Source: Paragordius varius
Lineage: Eukaryota > Nematomorpha
Direction of reading: 5' to 3'
Assembly (NCBI GenBank): GCA_964247055.1
Contig: OZ176055.1
Span: 10,044,001 to 10,108,000 of the forward strand
DNA length: 64,000 bases
A program made the translations under genes and the position numbers. The notes below the pieces were generated by a model. That model did not search any database. It saw only the letters and a program-made list of their open reading frames with translations, and was not told where the DNA came from. The first letter of the stretch is position 1. Every line of letters starts with the position of its first letter. This document shows positions 62,401 to 64,000 of this stretch, piece after piece.

Positions 62401-62926
62401 GGCTAATGAAACTCTCCCCCATGTATTAAATCATTGCCTTCGATACTCTCCACACTGGATTAGGCGACACAACGCTTGTTTGGACATATTGAAAAATCAT
62501 TTAACAAGCGACACCATAATACAACATGAAAACACTTACATAACACACTTACCATTAAAACCAGACTTAATCCTAATTAACAAAGGCAACTGCTACATAG
62601 TAGATGCTGTCTGTCCCTTCGAAAACAGATATCAGTCCCTGACAGATGCTTATAACAAAAAAATTGATAAATATGAAGCTCTCATTCCTCAATTAGAATT
62701 CCAATATAAAACGGTCCAAATTCTCCCACTAGTCGTCGGAGCTTTAGGTGCATGGTACTCCAAAAATGATATCATACTTAATAAACTTTGCTCATCCATA
62801 GATGCACAGAGAATTCGCAAGCAAATGGTGAGCACTACTATATTCTATAGTTCTGAAATATGGAGTTCCTTTATCTCAAATGACTATGTAGGTAATACAC
62901 CACCCCCTTTTATCAAAAAATCTTAA
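59438..62926 (+). CDS. R2-type LINE polyprotein (zinc fingers, reverse transcriptase, endonuclease)
   Basis: 1162 residues, uninterrupted. Three N-terminal zinc fingers: C22/C27/H46/H51, then C62/C65/H76/C78, then C93/C96/H109/H113. These bind target DNA in R2 relatives. A low-complexity T/N/S/P linker spans about 130-320. Reverse transcriptase runs about 370-750, with SPGPNGI, a FLDINKAFDSI catalytic block, QGCPVSGTLFN and the YADD active site at 635-638. A CCHC knuckle lies at C983, C986, H995, C1000. The restriction-like endonuclease has PD at 1042-1043, D1056, then FENRYQ and KKIDKY. The protein nicks its target and copies its RNA at the nick (target-primed reverse transcription). The start is the first in-frame ATG, just ahead of the zinc fingers. 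GC content is visibly higher than in the flanks. Confidence 0.93.
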   Translation: MKLTRDNDTLFISFPLSQTFHCPEPDCHSSFAGHEWYLSRISLQRHIQNIHNITIKHIIKFCAICKQYIQSKPSRHPCLKNKMILPETNPIKCTLCNQTFTTKQGLNNHTFTHKKHTLGFKTYLSNNNKFNKPPNWKLTTISPRIHRAPRVHRSPLLRQTPQIIPWSPIIQKEETHNQKRRKISNNNSPLPTTSRGWIDLSEPSETENESPYTINESNSIITPNQNTTTINEPNIDLLPTTSKDWTEPGEHSETEIVTTDMNNNTPDNIEPVNTSTTSKTNTDPFSDALIHIKQDIETCNNSTEFNAIYNKLIILIQTHYKIQPLKTPSTTPHNIQNNPSKIQRLYKLNPKRATRLIIDGDPTYCPIDKDIIFPYFQNLFTDTSIPTDLPQPQPLPFPPFSISYNEVTKQLLRSKSTSPGPNGITPTTWLKIETHSPIIKTIFDKIIQLGTLPDDWLSSKTILIHKSGNINEIKNFRPITISNTLYRIFFKYVNQTLLKSIIDKSLIHPNQKGFMPFDGVLEHNYVIEQTIKRAKQDKQKLFIAFLDINKAFDSIPHNLLINTVCHLPINTTLKKIIIQNISSSKTQIYTQGGLTDPIAFQKGIKQGCPVSGTLFNLSINPLLELLNTSSTSLAYADDLVIIAHQADALQKTILTAEHWLQAHNITINVSKSALLTINSPNPSITIHNQLLEQICEGKSISYLGKPISPLAPPKNTQELDNLVDNIIQSNLAPWQKLDCLKTFIFPTIIHSLRMGALKKTDLNKSDNKVRSLIKKITALPASANTNYFYAPTKAGGLGLPQLGILHDAYLIDSTYKLLTSPDEKLADQAKIHLKHTISKHTNSPSTNDTDLNQYFNNQIQIKTTGCSSLYTKARQASKRLDLAWEFQNSIPFIKGQSVNIDPNARKIIVSSICKRNAKNHLKSLIDCPNQGKVIEAIQQHPASSHFTLSGTYTSFKCWRFIHKARLNLLPVNSRPGSAKNPLCRRCGKANETLPHVLNHCLRYSPHWIRRHNACLDILKNHLTSDTIIQHENTYITHLPLKPDLILINKGNCYIVDAVCPFENRYQSLTDAYNKKIDKYEALIPQLEFQYKTVQILPLVVGALGAWYSKNDIILNKLCSSIDAQRIRKQMVSTTIFYSSEIWSSFISNDYVGNTPPPFIKKS

Positions 62927-63059
62927 AATTATATAAAGAATTTATTTTCAGTATTATAAGATACACTCAATTTGCAGTATTTTTGTGTTTGCATTCTTCT
63001 TTCTCTATAATTATATAATATAATGTGATATCACACAAATATATATTTAAATAAATTCA

Positions 63060-63210
63060 ATCTGTTCTTATCAGCTTAATATCTGATACGACCTCTAAAG
63101 AGGTCCATGATATTAAATTTATTTTTGGAGATTTTGGGGAGGCGCTCTGGGCTTGCCTATCCCTCCCCATCGGGTCAACCTGGTATTGCAGTACCTCCAG
63201 GAGTGGCCCA
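63060..63210 (+). ncRNA. U2: U2 snRNA gene, 3' part (interrupted)
   Basis: Resumes at ATCTGTTCTTATCAGC. Stem-loop IIa (TTATCAGCTTAATATCTGAT), IIb (ACCTCTAAAGAGGT), the Sm site (AATTTATTTTTGGAG), stem-loop III (TGGGGAGG..CCTCCCCA) and stem-loop IV (GGTATTGCAGTACC loop within GGGTCAACC..GGAGTGGCCC) are all present. With the 5' part this makes about 188 nt, normal for U2. One base (T of GTAGTATC) is missing or ambiguous at the junction. Confidence 0.93.
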
Positions 63211-64000
63211 AACACAATCATAAAAATCAATTTAGAAACTATTTAAAACTTTGGAAAAAGTTTATAAAATGATAAGGATTTTCTTATAAAGAACTCGAAA
63301 ACTTAAGAAAAAATTATAAAATGTTTCAAGTGTATTTCATTATCAGGCCACTTCTGTGTAGACGCCAGGGAAAGACCAAATCTCCAAAAATAAAAATAAC
63401 ATTATGGACCTGTGGAATATAACATATGTAATCAGAAATATTTAGAAATTATCACATACTTTGGCAAATATGAATATTTAAAGTACAAAAATGGTACCCA
63501 AAGTTATTCGTAGAGAAAAAAATTACTAATAATTGTTCCATATTATAAAAAATTTAATTTTAAAGCAAAAGCAAAATTAAGCGAAAATAGCGATTAAAAA
63601 TGGTACTATAAAAAAACCGAAGACTACATAAAAATAATTAACAAGGTATTAAAGAAATCCAAGAGAAAAAATAAATTAAACTGAGTATATTCAAATACAG
63701 ATAATAATGATAGTCGATTTGAATAAGTGCTAAAATAAATGCGCGATTATGAAAAATAAATGGTGGTAAAAATAGAATGGTGAATATATGTAGCGTTTGT
63801 AAAATTCAATTTAAAAATATAAAAAAGCAGACATAAAAACTAGTTATACAAGGATTAATATTATTTTGAGATTAGATATTATATATTATTATTGCGATTA
63901 AAGAATTATAATTTATGTAAATACAAGATATCACTTATCATTGTGGCTTTTCTTATGGCTTATTTTTATATCATAAATCTTATAAATATATAAACATAAT
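63211..64000. other. AT-rich flank downstream of U2
   Basis: No gene or repeat recognised. A 3' box for snRNA end formation would be expected just after 63210, but I cannot identify one. Confidence 0.45.

Larger units (their letters stand above)
58661..63059 (+). mobile_element. Utopia-like, U2-targeting R2-type LINE (restriction-like endonuclease)
   Basis: A 4.4-kb non-LTR retrotransposon seated exactly in U2 snRNA DNA, in the same orientation as U2. A 777-base 5' UTR (TATCC-rich, with a T20 run near 59228) precedes one long reading frame, followed by a 133-base 3' UTR without a long poly(A). The domain layout (N-terminal zinc fingers, RT, CCHC, PD..D nuclease) is that of R2/R4-type elements. 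U2-specific members are the published Utopia lineage; assignment here rests on target site plus layout, not on a tree. It appears complete and therefore possibly active. Confidence 0.85.

Noticed and set aside
59438-62926. R2 element sensu stricto (28S rDNA target)
   Set aside because: Both flanks are U2 snRNA, not 28S rRNA; the domain layout is shared by several RLE-type clades.

Overview
The window looks like nuclear DNA from a small, very AT-rich animal genome, most likely a nematode or close relative. The best evidence is a pair of secreted astacin proteases. Their layout (signal peptide, pro-region, astacin, EGF-like, CUB) and the GYPNPNNC..C.CPDGF form of the EGF module are typical of the expanded nematode NAS family. 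Introns have GT-AG ends, and the repeat load is eukaryotic: Tc1/mariner-type, piggyBac-type and hAT-type MITEs, a Helitron, a satellite and a target-specific LINE. I cannot name the species.

Layout: (1) 1-1500, fragments of unrecognised minus-strand coding sequence. (2) 1517-7503, two tandem intronless rhodopsin-like GPCR genes, both minus strand. (3) 10775-22310, an 11.5-kb satellite array of about 100 copies of a 114-bp monomer. (4) 22914-24584, a hAT-type element carrying a nested Helitron. (5) 24980-28415, an eight-exon enoyl-CoA hydratase gene of the AUH type (minus strand). (6) 27395-41085 and 41086-53775, a direct tandem segmental duplication. Each unit holds one complete ten-exon astacin gene (plus strand), a decayed hydrophilic gene, and the first two exons of the hydratase gene. 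Only the left unit is still joined to the rest of the hydratase, so the right unit carries orphan exons. (7) 53776-58623, gene-poor DNA with one more TTAA-flanked MITE. (8) 58624-63210, a U2 snRNA gene cut inside its branch-site recognition sequence by a 4.4-kb R2-like LINE that matches the U2-targeting Utopia lineage and has an intact 1162-residue reading frame.

The two astacin units were not copied in one simple step. The left part of the units (hydratase exons, decayed gene, astacin exons 1-3) differs at many positions, while everything to the right of about 33,615/46,917 is almost identical. This points to a recent gene conversion or unequal crossover. Two TTAA-flanked MITEs occur only in the left unit, and the right unit supplies their empty sites, which proves the TTAA target duplication. 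A second MITE family with ends CAGTAAAAATT occurs about twenty times and repeatedly sits within 12-40 bases of astacin exon edges.

Exon structures were built by hand from splice-site consensus, reading-frame phase and family conservation; none is supported by transcripts.
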